From NCBI GenBank assembly GCA_922989275.2, contig OV277858.1:105076794-105140793 (forward strand): DNA of 64,000 bases. The letters run 5' to 3'. Under the pieces are notes generated by a model. It made no database searches. It worked only from the letters and a program-made list of their open reading frames with translations, and had not been told where the DNA came from. Origin of the DNA: Gari tellinella. Lineage: Eukaryota; Mollusca; Bivalvia; Cardiida; Psammobiidae. Below, one piece after another: positions 10,940 through 21,124 of the stretch. The position numbers and the translations under genes are program-made. Position 1 is the stretch's first letter. Every line of letters starts with the position of its first letter.

Positions 10940-11185
10940 CAGTGGAGAAAGCGTTATACTTTCCCAATAAACGCGTTTACGCTAAAACTATTATTTGTAG
11001 TACAAACAGTTTGGAGCCAGATCAGACGCCGTGTAACCCGGCGTCTGATCAGGCTCCAAACTGTTTGCCACCAAGATAAATATGAATTATCAGAATAGTC
11101 AAAAGGTTGCACTTTTCTGCGTTTTAGTGTTTTGCGGTTGCGTACGTATGCGTTTAAACGGGAAAGAATAACGTTTTCTCCACTG
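10940..11185 (+). mobile_element. MITE-A, complete 246-bp copy
   Basis: CAGTGGAGAAAGCGTTATAC start and CTCCACTG end, both with TA. The hairpin differs from perfect only near the tip (GACGCCGTGTAACCCGGCGTC). Confidence 0.92.
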
Positions 11186-11479
11186 TAGGTACAATAACAC
11201 ATTTTAAGTATTTAAACCAATCCATGCAGGTATTGTTAATGCGTTATCAGCCACAATAATGACACAGACTATTGAATATGCTTGGGTCTTTTGGTTCGAA
11301 TCTCACTGTAGGCAAACACCTTTTTGTAAGCTTTTGTTGAAAATGATGTTTTTATTGAAATGAATGTTGTTGTGTTGTCATGATTTTATTGGGGTTTCTT
11401 TTTATCTATTGGAGTGGGTTTATATTAGTTTACAAAAAAATGATTGTCAGTGACATTTTAACTCGGGATCTTTAATAGA

Positions 11480-11724
11480 ATGAAGAAAACGTTATTCTTT
11501 CCTAATAAACGCGTTAACGCTAAAACTTATATTACCTATGCAAACAGATTGGAGCCAGATCATACGCCGGGTTACCCGGCGTCTGATCAGGCTCCAAACT
11601 GTTTGCCGTCAAGATAAACATAAATTATCAGAATTGACCATCATTTTTCCTTTTCTACGTTAAAGTGCTTTGCGTTTGCGTTTCGTTTGCGTTTAAACGG
11701 GGAAGAATAATGTTTTCTCCACTG
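11480..11724 (+). mobile_element. MITE-A, left terminus degraded
   Basis: The left end is reduced to ATGAAGAAAACGTTATTC; the right end is an intact CTCCACTG-TA. The hairpin is complete. Confidence 0.85.
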
Positions 11725-11797
11725 TACAAAAACGTCTCTACCTAAACCCGTCTGCCACGGTCTCTCTATTGACGACGGTTAGACCTGAACTGTTATA

Positions 11798-11992
11798 CAG
11801 AGCTCTCTCTCTACAACGACACCCAATGGGAGACAAACATTGTGTACGTTGTTCGGAGGGAGTCGTTATAGGGAGGAAAATTGGTTTACATTTGCAAACA
11901 GATTGAATCCAGATCAGACGCCGCGTAACGCGGCGTCTAATCTGGATTCAAGCTGTTTGTCACTCGTAATTAAGCTTTTTTGTCAAAATGAT
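11798..11992 (+). mobile_element. MITE-B, left half (split by an LTR element)
   Basis: Begins CAGAGCTCTCTCTCTACAAC after TA and carries the full core hairpin at about 11893-11960. It breaks off at TGTCAAAATGAT where the LTR element begins. The missing half resumes at 15572. Confidence 0.9.
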
Positions 11993-12546
11993 TGTTAACC
12001 AGGGTTGGGGAAACGGAAAACTAATTCAGTCCACAGTGCCGGTTCATTTATTTGTAGTGCAGACATATACAAAGAAGACAGCCTGAAAAGGTTAAAACCA
12101 AATCTTAACATACAATTACAGTTGTTGCAATAAAGTATAAATTTGACGCGTACAAAGACAAGTTTCCGTAAGCATTAAATAGATATATATAGTTCGTAAA
12201 ACATTCAATTGCTAAATATAAATCTTACCAGGCAATGGTGATAACTACTCCAAATGTTTGTAGTAATAAAGTAAGACAACTTATAGTCGATCGATCTACA
12301 TCGATCGACGTCTAGTGCACGAGTGGCGGTGAATGTTAAAGATTTAGAGCCGTGCGGGACAGGGCTATTTTTAGTAACAAACAGGTGCTTTCACTCATTT
12401 AGAACTGGTTTTACGACTCTCACACAACCAATGGGAAGGATGAACGTAGTTGTTATTTATGGATGGATGGATATGTAAATGAACTGATGACGACAAAAGG
12501 TCAGTTGTGGCAAGCATAAACATAAACATAAATGACCTGGCTGACA
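11993..12546 (-). repeat. putative 3' LTR, about 554 bp
   Basis: On the minus strand it runs from TGTCAGCCAGGTCATTTATG to CCCTGGTTAACA, i.e. TG...CA, directly after a polypurine tract. It contains a hairpin at about 12287-12309 (GTCGATCGAT/ATCGATCGAC), a possible TATA, and AATAAA near its end. No matching second LTR is present in this copy. Confidence 0.6.
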
Positions 12547-12560
12547 TACTCCCCCTCTTG
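12547..12560 (-). other. polypurine tract
   Basis: Minus strand CAAGAGGGGGAGTA immediately precedes TGTCAG. This is the usual plus-strand priming site of an LTR element. Confidence 0.7.
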
Positions 12561-13163
12561 GAATAAAAGACTCCTGGCTTTTCCAGTAAGTGAAAGTCAA
12601 ATCAACCGTGACAATAACATAGTTGTCAATTTAAACTATAAAATAAGCTTGCAGTTGCCACCAAGTACATCAGATATGAAGAATGAAATAATGTATGAGT
12701 TATGCTGTAAACAACCACTTCATGATAACGACCAAACATACTAAAACATCTGTTTAACTGAATGAATTATGAACCGGACTGATTTAAGTGAAATACATGT
12801 TAATTAATTGTTTACTTCTACTTATCAAACCACAAACATTATCTATGAGAATACAATGCTCCAAGTATACTTGCAATACATGCACTAGGGTTTCTATCAT
12901 TACTGATACATAATATGCATTTCAATGCTTAATGTCTCTCTATAACATACGTCTCTACTATATATATTTTGATATCCACCGATATCATTAGATATCAGTT
13001 TCTGTTAAGTACATTGTTGAAAGCTACCTTTTTAGGTAAACAGTGTTTAATGTTTGGGTTAAACACAGACTATACATAAAAATACACTCACTTTGAAAGT
13101 AAGAAACACACAACTGGGCTGTATATCTGAATGATATCCGAAATATGGACACTTATATCAATC
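12561..13163 (-). other. 3' untranslated part of the LTR element
   Basis: Lies between the end of the integrase frame and the polypurine tract. No conserved domain seen. The 70-codon plus-strand frame at 12532 is a shadow. Confidence 0.5.
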
Positions 13164-15355
13164 CTAAACAAAATATGGGAAACTATGCTGTAGGATTGGC
13201 GAAACCCATTCACCATACCTGTCAGGTGGACGTGTTGACCTGACAGGACGCCTAGAGACCTGTGGAGAAGGTGTAAACAGAGTCTGCGGAGGAGTAATCG
13301 TAGGCTGAGACATCTGCAGAGGAGTAATCGGAGGCTGAGGCTGATATGCCTCTGATGTAGGGCCATTCACCAGAGGAGAGTAAACCTGAGAGACCCCCTG
13401 AGCATAGGGAAAAGTACTTTCCGCTATGGAAAACTCACTAACGGCTGGGGTTACTGGGATACAAGTCTGTACCTTCTGACGAGTAGACCTTCTCTGCGGT
13501 ATTACATACCTCGGAACTGAGGTTGTTGACCCGGTGCTGGAAGAAGACTCGTCAGACGAGGAATCAGACTCTGACACAGGTTTCACCTTACGTGTTGGAA
13601 CCTTTCTGGAAAGAACTCTGCTAGATTTTCTCAACTCAGCCAAGGTGTCTACAGATGGCAGGGTATTAAATAGAAGTAACATATTTCTATGTGGCCTTCG
13701 GTGAGGACCTTGACCACTTTCCCTCTGAACATCATAGACTGGCAGGGTTGGATCAGGAATGACGAGAATTTTGTAGACGTCCTGTTCCCACTTGTCTGCG
13801 AGTTTATGTTTACCCTGATGTCCTACAAGTCTAACAAGGACTCGGTCACCTACTTCAAGCTTGGAGGCAGAGACCCTGCGGTCACAGAGCCGCTTACTCT
13901 GGGCTGCAATCTTACTGGCTTCTTCTGCTGCTTTTTGGTAGGCAAACTGTAGACGTTGGCGCAGTTTACTGGCATACGATTGCCTGTCCAGATCACCTTC
14001 TTTCGATCCAGTGCCAAAAAGAATGTCAATGGCTATTTTGGGGTGCCAACCAAACATTAAGTAGTGGGGAGAGAAACCTGTTGCCTCGCTTCTAGTGGCA
14101 TTGTAAGCTTGTACCAATGGTCCTACATAAGACTTCCAATCAGCCTTTTGTTCAGTGTTCAATGTGCCGAGCATCTTAAGGAGAGTCTGGTTGAACCTTT
14201 CACAAGAGCCATTACCCATGGGGTGGTACGGCGTGGTCCGACTCTTCATGGTTCCAGCTATCTTGCAGAGCTCCTTAATAACTTTGCTTTCAAAGTTTCG
14301 GCCTTGATCACTGTGCAGACGCTCTGGGAAGGAGTCAAACTTGATGAAATGCTCATACAAGGCTTTGGCAGTGGTTTGTGCAGTTTAGTTTCTGCAGGGT
14401 ATTGCTTGCGCATACCTGGTAAAATGGTCCGTTATAACAAGGATATGTTCGAATCCCCCCTTGGACATTTCTAGAGAGAGAAAATCCATGCAAACAAGTT
14501 CCATGGGTCTAGTCGTCGCAATAGGAACCATTTCCGCCAACTGAATAGGAGACTTAGATACAAGATACAAGATACAAGAAACTTTATTTATAGTCGGGTG
14601 TTTTCACAACATATATAACATTAGCTAAAAGCTATTTACCGACATAAGCTATTTACCGACTTACGCCTTAAACACCTAGCACAGTGCTGAACTCTACTGT
14701 TTACGTCTTGCTCTAGACCAGGCCAATAAAATCTCTGACGGGCTAACCAATTGGACTTCTCCTTACCAGGATGACCCACATCATCATGTATGCCTTTCAA
14801 AGCCAGGTTCTGGAATGCAACAGGAACAACAAGCTGCTCCAATTTGTGCCCATTCTGCACCGTGGTTCTGTACAAAACGTCATCTCTCAATGAAAAATGA
14901 TCCCATTGTCTAAGATATTTCCTAACACATTGAGATTCCTACTGGAGCCTTCTCCCTCTGGGGTGAAAACCACGACGCAGAAGATCCAAAACTCTTGACA
15001 ACACTGGATCCCTAGATTAAACGACAGACCAATCAAGACCAAGATTGGGCAATTGATCACATTCTTCCCTGGCCACAGGAAGAAGATTACCAGTTGCAAC
15101 ACTGTCAGCAAGAGATAGATCTGCTGAAACAGCCTGACAAATGGCCTCAACAGTTTCTGGAACAATAGGACGACGTGACAAAACATCTGCATCTGTATTT
15201 AGTTTACCAGCCCTGTAAGACAAACTGAAGTTGTAATTTGACAATGCTGCCACCCAGCGATGACCTGTAGCATCCAGCTTGGCTGTGGTTAGTACATAAG
15301 TGAGAGGATTATTATCGGTCACAACAGTGAAAGTAGATCCACAAAGATAATCATG
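13164..15355 (-). pseudogene. pol fragment: RNase H end plus integrase (Ty3/gypsy)
   Basis: The start is truncated inside RNase H (KQKFHDYL ... TDNNPLTYVL ... ADVLSRR). Two in-frame stops lie between 15019 and 14890. The integrase zinc-finger follows (GHPGKEKSNWLARQRFYWPG with CARC). A 101-bp insertion at 14557-14657 splits the gene, and one TAA stop lies near 14378. The catalytic core follows (MELVCMDFL, then HSDQGRNFES and GNGSCERFNQ for the DDE triad) and a GPY/F-like module (VGDRVLVR...GKHKLADKWE). The tail of about 165 residues is Ser/Pro/Thr-rich with an RSTRPPDRYGEW-type end. Stops, insertion and 5' deletion make it non-functional. Confidence 0.88.
14557..14657 (-). mobile_element. 101-bp retroposon insertion inside integrase
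   Basis: Flanked by GACTTA at 14551-14556 and 14658-14663, a 6-bp target duplication. On the minus strand it ends in a tandem TTGTATC repeat after AATAAA, the kind of short-repeat 3' tail left by LINE-mobilised sequences. 5' truncation is likely. Parent element unknown. Confidence 0.7.
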
Positions 15356-15404
15356 GAATTTTTGTTTACTTATATTTCATTTAAACTACCCGAAGGGTTA
15401 TTTA

Positions 15405-15416
15405 CGTTGGGCGCCA
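15405..15416 (-). other. primer-binding site
   Basis: TGGCGCCCAACG on the minus strand, 2 nt after the TACA end of the LTR-like segment. TGG complements a tRNA CCA end. Confidence 0.65.
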
Positions 15417-15418
15417 AA

Positions 15419-15571
15419 TGTAGCCGGGTGTTCTTATAAAGAAACACTCGATCCGACCCGGGTTTGAACCCGGGTCGCCAGGTTCGCAGTCATGCACTCT
15501 ACCACGTCGCCATAAAAGCGCGCTTGTACAGCAAGGCCGTACAAGTGATGATAAACCTACACACTGTGACA
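15419..15571 (-). repeat. 153-bp 5' LTR-like end carrying a tRNA-like sequence
   Basis: Minus strand TGTCACAGTG ... CCCGGCTACA, flanked inside by a primer-binding site and outside by TGAT. It is far shorter than, and not alignable to, the 3' LTR. A tRNA-like tract occupies 15445-15515: TGGCGACGTGGTAGAGTGC, then a perfect 7-bp T-arm ACCCGGGTTCAAACCCGGGT. Confidence 0.55.
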
Positions 15572-15735
15572 TGATGATTATGTAACGTTTAGAAAAACAG
15601 CAGACTACAATTTTAAGCAGACGTTACTGCAGCTGTGAAATGATTAGAAATAATTTGTCTTGTTTGGGAACTAGCGACAATGGTCGTTGTAAGGAGGGAA
15701 TCGTTGTTGGGAGGGCCTATGTAGAGAGAGAGCTG
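15572..15735 (+). mobile_element. MITE-B, right half (split by the LTR element)
   Basis: Resumes at TGATGATTATGTAAC, continues with the CAGCAGAC and TTGTCTTGTTTGGGAAC segments, and ends at GAGAGAGAGCTG-TA, the complement of the left terminus. Confidence 0.9.
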
Positions 15736-15943
15736 TAATGCTTAACAAGATCAATGTTATAGGTATGTTGTGTCTACATTTTAAGTAGGTTATGTTGATG
15801 TGCCATAAATCTAAATCGAAATGTATACCTGTAACAGAAACTGTTATTTACGTCTAGTCAACACGTAAAGGAAGAATTGTCTATTTAAATTTAGCGTGAC
15901 ACAATACATTTTCTGTATGCTGTGTTAAGTGTTACAATTACCT

Positions 15944-16191
15944 ACAGTGGAGAAAACGTTATTCTTTCCCAATAAACGCGCTTACGCTAAAACTATTATT
16001 CCCAATATAAACAGTTTCGAGCCAGATCAGACGCCGGGTAACCCGGCGTCCTATCAGGCTCAAAACTGTTTAAAACTCAGATTAAAATAAAGTGTTAGAC
16101 ATTTCTAAAAAGTGACATGTTCTACATTTTAGTGATGTGCGTTTGCATTTCGTTTGCGTTTAAACGGGAATGAATAACGTTTTCTCCACTG
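15944..16191 (+). mobile_element. MITE-A, complete (second subfamily)
   Basis: Both termini are of the AAAACGTTATTC type. The segment after the hairpin reads CTCAGATTAAA rather than CCACCAAGATAA, and GTTTGCATTTCGTTTGCG replaces the GTACG variant, so it is the second A subfamily. TA on both sides. Confidence 0.92.
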
Positions 16192-16432
16192 TATAATGAT
16201 AATTCAAGAATTGTTCGTTGCTGAATGAATGTTTGCATGGCATGATTATCATTAAGATGGGAAATAAGGATATAAGGGAAATAAAGGGCATTTGTGTTGA
16301 TTTGAATCGTATTTCGTATCATTTCTAGTTTCGAACGTCATTGTCCTTGACACCACAATCAGACCTCGAGCTGCATCATACATGTAATAGATCAGTATCT
16401 CTCATAGTACGGTATATTTACTTTAACCCTTT
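16192..16432. other. short gene-free stretch
   Basis: Nothing recognisable; TACATGTA at about 16378. Confidence 0.5.
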
Positions 16433-16679
16433 CAGCGCCAAATTATTTTTGAGGTTTTTACCCTTACACCGTAATTGTGTCGTCTGCTTCAATTTTGTTG
16501 CCTGAAATATCATTTCAAAGTTAGATTTAAGAGAGTATGACATAATAAATATCGAAACGAGTGTCAAACAGTTTTGATCCTGATCAGACGCCGCGTAACG
16601 CGGCGTCTGATCAGGATCAAAACTGTTTGCAAATTCGACTTTAGGCGACTCCGGCGGTGAAAGGATTAACCCATTTGTG
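16433..16679. mobile_element. MITE-C, complete, TTAA-flanked
   Basis: TTAA-CCCTTTCAGCGCC ... GGCGGTGAAAGG-(A)TTAA. The hairpin at about 16563-16631 is perfect (AACAGTTTTGATCCTGATCA with its complement). Its right TTAA is also the left TTAA of the adjacent MITE-D. Confidence 0.88.
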
Positions 16680-17290
16680 CCCACAATCCCATATATAGGA
16701 TTTACAGGGTGTAGACTCTGATCAGAAGCCGCATACTGCGACGTCTGATCAGAGTCTTTATTATATGCCTTCGAATGATATCGAGCGTTTCCGCGTGTAT
16801 CTGCACAGTAAAATACAAGAGTCTGTATCAGCCACTTTGTATCAGCCACTAAAGATGTATTTTACTCTGACCTCGCTTTCGATTCAACGTGACGTCATTT
16901 ACATTCATGTACGAGTGCCGCGTTATTCTTTGTGGCATACAAAACTTCTCGTTCTGCTTCAAATAACTAATAAATTTTGGAAGTAAAATGATTTAAACAA
17001 CTATTTAGTTGTTTCTGGTTTGTATTCAAGGCATATTTAAACACATTACCAGTTGGCAGTGCGCAACAGAGTGTTGCATTTAGCTCTCGACGTTTTTGGC
17101 GGAAACAACCGATGAGACTCGTGCCAAGGCGCTCGTCAGATCGGCTATTTCCGCCAAAAACGTCTCGAGCTAAATACATCACTCTGTATCGCACTGTCAA
17201 CTGGTAATGTGTATGTACTGTTCGCTGAAAAGAATTTCAATATTAAGCAAAACGGAAATGAAAATTTTGACAAGGCATCCCTAAGATAAT
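16676..17290. mobile_element. MITE-D, interrupted
   Basis: The left part (TTAACCCATTTGTGCCCACA through the hairpin, to about 16757) and right part (ACTGTTCGCTGAAAAGAATT ... AAAATTTTGACAAGGC, from about 17215) are both D. About 457 bp of unrelated sequence lies between them. The final GGGCACAAATGGG terminus is lost. Confidence 0.75.
17043..17210. repeat. long hairpin, about 63-nt arms
   Basis: ACATTACCAGTTGGCAGTGC ... TTTTTGGCGGAAA pairs with TTTCCGCCAAAAACGTCTCG ... CAACTGGTAATGT around a loop of about 42 nt. It lies within the sequence inserted in the MITE-D. Confidence 0.85.
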
Positions 17291-17300
17291 CAAAGCGCTG

Positions 17301-18520
17301 AAAGCGCTAAAGGCCTAGGGACTGGCATGATTAATGAACTTAAGAAATTGTAGTGATGATATAGAAACAAAACTTTTTTAAATCAATTTCTACTAAGAAA
17401 ATCACAATATTGTGCCATACAGTTGTTCTCAGTACCCGGATGCCGATAGAGAGGTGCCGGGACGACTTTCAAAGTGACCCTGATCAGAAAAATGGTTTGT
17501 ATATCTATTAGCCATCTGAAGGCTGGACGAAATAAAGACAATATGGACGCTTTCGAAATTATCCGTCGTATGAAGACTGTAGAGGCATTTTCACAACTCC
17601 GGATTCAGTTCAGGAAACGAAATTTGGTTATTTTTTGTTAGCATTGATATAATGCATTACTTGTAGTTGTTGTAAGGGTGTGAAACGCACGTGTATCGAA
17701 TGAGCATCTTTCCATGTGTAGTGGCGAAAGTACTTAAGGAGACGTCGATAGTATACACATATGGCAGGGGTAACATGACATGACAACACTCGTTGTGTGG
17801 TGTTTGGTTAAATACTAATCATTTTTATAAATATTTTATCGACTCTGCGTGTAAAATTGCATATGTAAAACAATTGAACGTGTTTTGTGTTACTGTACTT
17901 CAAATATGAGCTTATTTTTACATGCCCTGTGCAATAGATTAGATCTATATTGTATTGCATTTGTTTTGAAATGGTAATTTTTAAGCATGTCGAGTTTGGG
18001 TTGTTACTAATATTAGTCCTGTGTTTTAATTCCAGGATGAGCACCAGCACTGAGGAGGCTCACACCTATAGCCAAGGCATGAACGAAAGAAAATATATGA
18101 TGAAATGTGCAAACATGGGCTAGAGACCAGCCTGCCGGAGATGTACAAATGGCAACAGAAGTGGTGAAAGATGAAAGAGATAAAGATTTTCAATCACCAA
18201 TTGAATAGCACAGAAACAAAACAAGCATCCGACATGAATATTTGATTGCTTTATGTTGTTTAATTTCAGATCTCGTATCATTTCAAAATACGACATGTCT
18301 AACCATTTAATGCATAGTTGTGTGCAGTATTGAAGACAAACTGTTGCTTAAAGCAGACTGACAGTAAAGCAGAATTATTCAATAACATATTACAACCAAT
18401 GAAAATTTGGCAATCTCTTTTAGAGTTACATAATAAGCTAGAACACCAAACAGCTCATAACTCTGGATCTTCATTATTTGCAAATAGTTTTCTGGTTTTG
18501 TTGTTGTTGTTCTGTATACT
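17301..18520. other. gene-free stretch with weak coding-like patch
   Basis: Mostly unique-looking AT-rich sequence. At 18037-18207 two short frames on the plus strand (28 codons from the ATG, then a 29-codon frame ending PIE-stop) have protein-like composition. Neither extends or has a recognised domain. Confidence 0.4.
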
Positions 18521-18526
18521 TTTAGC

Positions 18527-18753
18527 CCTATACTATATAGCCTGTTTCAAGGTTTGAAGTCAGGTGATAACTTAAAGCAAATTGAAGGTAAAGCAAAATG
18601 CTTTATTTTAGCCTGTTTAAGGCTATTATCTGTGAGAATATAGAGAACATTTTTTATGATACCTATCCATGACTTTATAAATTGGAACTATTTTCTTCCT
18701 TGGAGGAATAAATTGATTGCATGAAAATAAGTATATATGGAGTAAAGAGTTTA
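18527..18753. mobile_element. MITE-E, strongly diverged
   Basis: Order GTTTGAAGTCAGGTGATAAC, shortened hairpin (AAAGCAAAATGC TTTATTTTAGCC), AATATAGAGAACA, TTGGAACTATTTTCTTCC, GGAGTAAAGAG. Confidence 0.6.
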
Positions 18754-19499
18754 TCTACATAATCATTGTATTTAGATTTAAGAAATAACCTCCCTTTTAT
18801 GACCACCAAAAAGAAGGCTAATTGATTGTATGAAAGAGGGGTGTCAAACAACAGCAAGTTGAAAATCAAACACATCTCTTTAATGAGCTTGCTCTTTTTC
18901 TTTTATCTTGCTTTAATCTGTCACATGCCTTAAACGCAAAATAATTAACACACTTTAGTGGTTGCAATAGAGAGGGTTTACTCTGTAAGAGTGTTGATGA
19001 AGAACCATATTGGTAATAGTTCTAGGAGGGAAATTTCAAAGAGAAAGACAGAACATTATATCAATATATTTACTTAACAAAAATAATACAAAGTATTAAA
19101 AAGTTAATTTGCATACAGTATAAAGTATTTAAAACTCGTTCACAAACTAGTGATTTTTTTTAAAGAGAACTAGACCTATCACAAATGGTGATTCATACCC
19201 CCAGTAGGGTCTTGTCACAAGAGGTAAATGTTTCTGGGTAAAGTTGATGTGTGCACTTAAGTGCTCCCTTTGTAATGAAAGATAAATGTTCATTTCGAAT
19301 ATGTAGCTGTATTTTGAGGGACCATTGATTGAAATCCTCTGAAGACAGGTTGTAGCTCAATGCAGCTCAAAGTGCAGAACTGAGTTCCTGTCTTGTATAA
19401 AGCTTGTTTTAATTACGTTTGAGGTGCATTTAGCTGCAACCTGTATAAAAGAAAGTTGATAAGACAACAATGTCGGGCGATATGCGCACACATGGGTTA

Positions 19500-19752
19500 A
19501 TCAACCCATTACTCCTTATCCTGTTTCTAGTTTTGAAGATATAAGACCGCTTAAAGCAGGATGAAAGTAAAGGAGAATGCATCTTAAGGGGAATTTTGCT
19601 TTACTTTCAGCCTGCTTTAAGCTATTATCTGCTAGAATATAGAAAATATTTCCTATGATTTTTATTTGAGACAGTATAAATTGAAAGTATTTTCTTCAGT
19701 GGATGAATTAATTAAAGGCGTAAAAAGGTGTATTGATGGAGTAATGGGTTAA
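19500..19752. mobile_element. MITE-E variant with CCCATTACTCC ends
   Basis: CCCATTACTCC at the left and GGAGTAATGGG-TTAA at the right are exact inverted copies. The hairpin at 19551-19625 is slightly mispaired. The left TTAA is mutated (TCAA). Confidence 0.8.
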
Positions 19753-19925
19753 AGCCATAATGAATCGAATGTAGATCTAAGATCAATTAAATAGAAACTG
19801 TATGATCTGGATCTAAGCTCATGTGATGGAAAAGTTCTTTACAGTATATTACATGTACTTGGAAAGGTCTACCCTTTGTAATGCACATCACTTGTGGCAG
19901 TAAAAAATGAGTTATTCATGCTATA

Positions 19926-19998
19926 TAGGCAAACAGTTTGGATCCAAATAAGACACTGAGTATACGTATTGTCTCATTTGGACCCAATATGTTTCAAT
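19926..19998. repeat. isolated core hairpin
   Basis: GGCAAACAGTTTGGATCCAA ... TTGGACCCAATATGTTT, with a different tip (GAGTATACGTATTGTC). No termini seen. Confidence 0.45.
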
Positions 19999-20436
19999 GA
20001 CAGTGACAATTGTTTCACAAAACAACGCGGTGGGTGTTAAGTTGTGCTTGTTTCAATCTTTGTCTTCTGTTACATAAATGATGTTTGTTCCTAGAAAATT
20101 ACAATAAATACTTATATATCAATTTACACTTCTGCTTTTTGCTGATTAAATCCAATGAATAAATCAAATGATGTTCAGTAAACTCTGAAACCTCTTAAAA
20201 CTGAACACTAATGCAGCATTATAAGAATGCAGAATGCTATAAAGGCTTTGTGCAACACTACCTAAACTCATTAAGCCACCATCTGTTACAAATATACATG
20301 TATATGTATTTTTAACACTTATTGTTTGGTTTTCAGAGGTTCTACTGTACATCAAAATAATGATTATGTCAGAACTCCATGTAGCTATGTTGATGGCTTC
20401 TTTTCAGGGCCTCGTCCAGATTCACTCCGTCAAACT
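19999..20436. other. gene-free stretch
   Basis: AT-rich, no element boundaries. It adjoins the possible exon pair. Confidence 0.4.
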
Positions 20437-20935
20437 TTAGCTCGAAGTATATGTCTGGTTCTCGCAGACTCGTTGTATTAAGTCAGGCTCCATAGCACCA
20501 GGTTGGCCGAAAGTTCTCAACTTTGTTCTTCTCGTCAGGTAAAAAGTCTGAAAATATATGATAATAAACTTCATTACAACGGGTTCGCTATCCGGGACGA
20601 ATTTATTATAATAATAAAGATCTCAATGAAACACTTGGGTCTCTACATCTCCGCGACGCCAAAAACCACAGATCCAAAACAAAAGCACCGCCCACCACTA
20701 TACAGAGTGAAATATATGTATTTATAACGCGTTTAATTGAGTTATCTAATGATTCCAGTACAACCAAAGAAAGTTTACAACTTCTTTCAATCATTTCGCT
20801 AATGGCTTCACACTATCCTGCAGTAAACACCGGGTCGTATTTCTACTTTCATTTTCGATCTAAACACGCTACGGTTTGTACACATACCTTTTGAAAAGCT
20901 CGCTTTTCCTTCTTAAACTTGTTAAAGTCTGGCAT
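20437..20935 (-). CDS. candidate two-exon coding segment, unrecognised
   Basis: An ATG at 20935 begins 16 lysine-rich codons (MPDFNKFKKEKRAFQK) ending exactly at AAG|GTATGTG, a good donor. 340 nt later an acceptor ATATATTTTCAG lies at 20548-20559. The phase-0 join stays open for 36 more codons and stops at 20437. A different frame of the same second block reads more protein-like (LPDEKNKVENFRPTW ... YFELKFDGVNLDEA) but has one TGA and needs another splice phase. It may be a real 5' exon pair, a decayed gene, or chance. No family recognised. Confidence 0.3.
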
Positions 20936-21011
20936 TTCTTTACCTGAATTCGATTTTTAACTCGGAATTAGTTAAAGAACCGAAATTCGTTTCGATTCTG
21001 TCAGTTACATG

Positions 21012-21046
21012 TATCCAGGGATAATAAATAGTCTATTTATTATCCC
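21012..21046. repeat. perfect palindrome
   Basis: AGGGATAATAAATAG, one T, CTATTTATTATCCCT: 15-bp arms with a single-base centre. It lies about 80 bp upstream of the candidate first exon on the minus strand. Confidence 0.85.
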
Positions 21047-21124
21047 TGATGTATCGGTGTAGATTCGTAGATTGTGTTGATATTTAATATATTTTGTGTT
21101 CGGTTACACAGCGCATCAACAGGT

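Larger units (their letters stand above)
11993..15571 (-). mobile_element. defective Ty3/gypsy-type LTR retroelement
   Basis: The insertion sits inside a MITE-B with TGAT on both sides (11989-11992 and 15572-15575). Removing it restores the B consensus spacing. On the minus strand the order is LTR-like end, primer-binding site, a short leader, a deletion of gag, protease and reverse transcriptase, then RNase H tail, integrase, polypurine tract and LTR. The RNase H-integrase order and the GPY/F-like C-terminus place it in Ty3/gypsy. The two outer ends do not match each other, which is abnormal for an LTR element. Confidence 0.8.

Noticed and set aside
11283..11330. Possible tRNA-like unit (GGTTCGAATCTCACTG).
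   Set aside because: Only a B-box-like word; no A-box at the right distance.
13689..14474. Plus-strand frames of 87 and 136 codons.
   Set aside because: Shadows of the minus-strand integrase, whose domains and motifs are clear.
14887..15192. 101-codon minus-strand frame overlapping RNase H and integrase.
   Set aside because: It is in another frame than the recognisable RNase H and integrase motifs.
18037..18207. Host exon on the plus strand (MSTSTEEAHTYSQG... and ...VVKDERDKDFQ).
   Set aside because: The two good-looking frames are in different phases, short, and lack convincing splice sites. Kept only as a remark in the gene-free entry.
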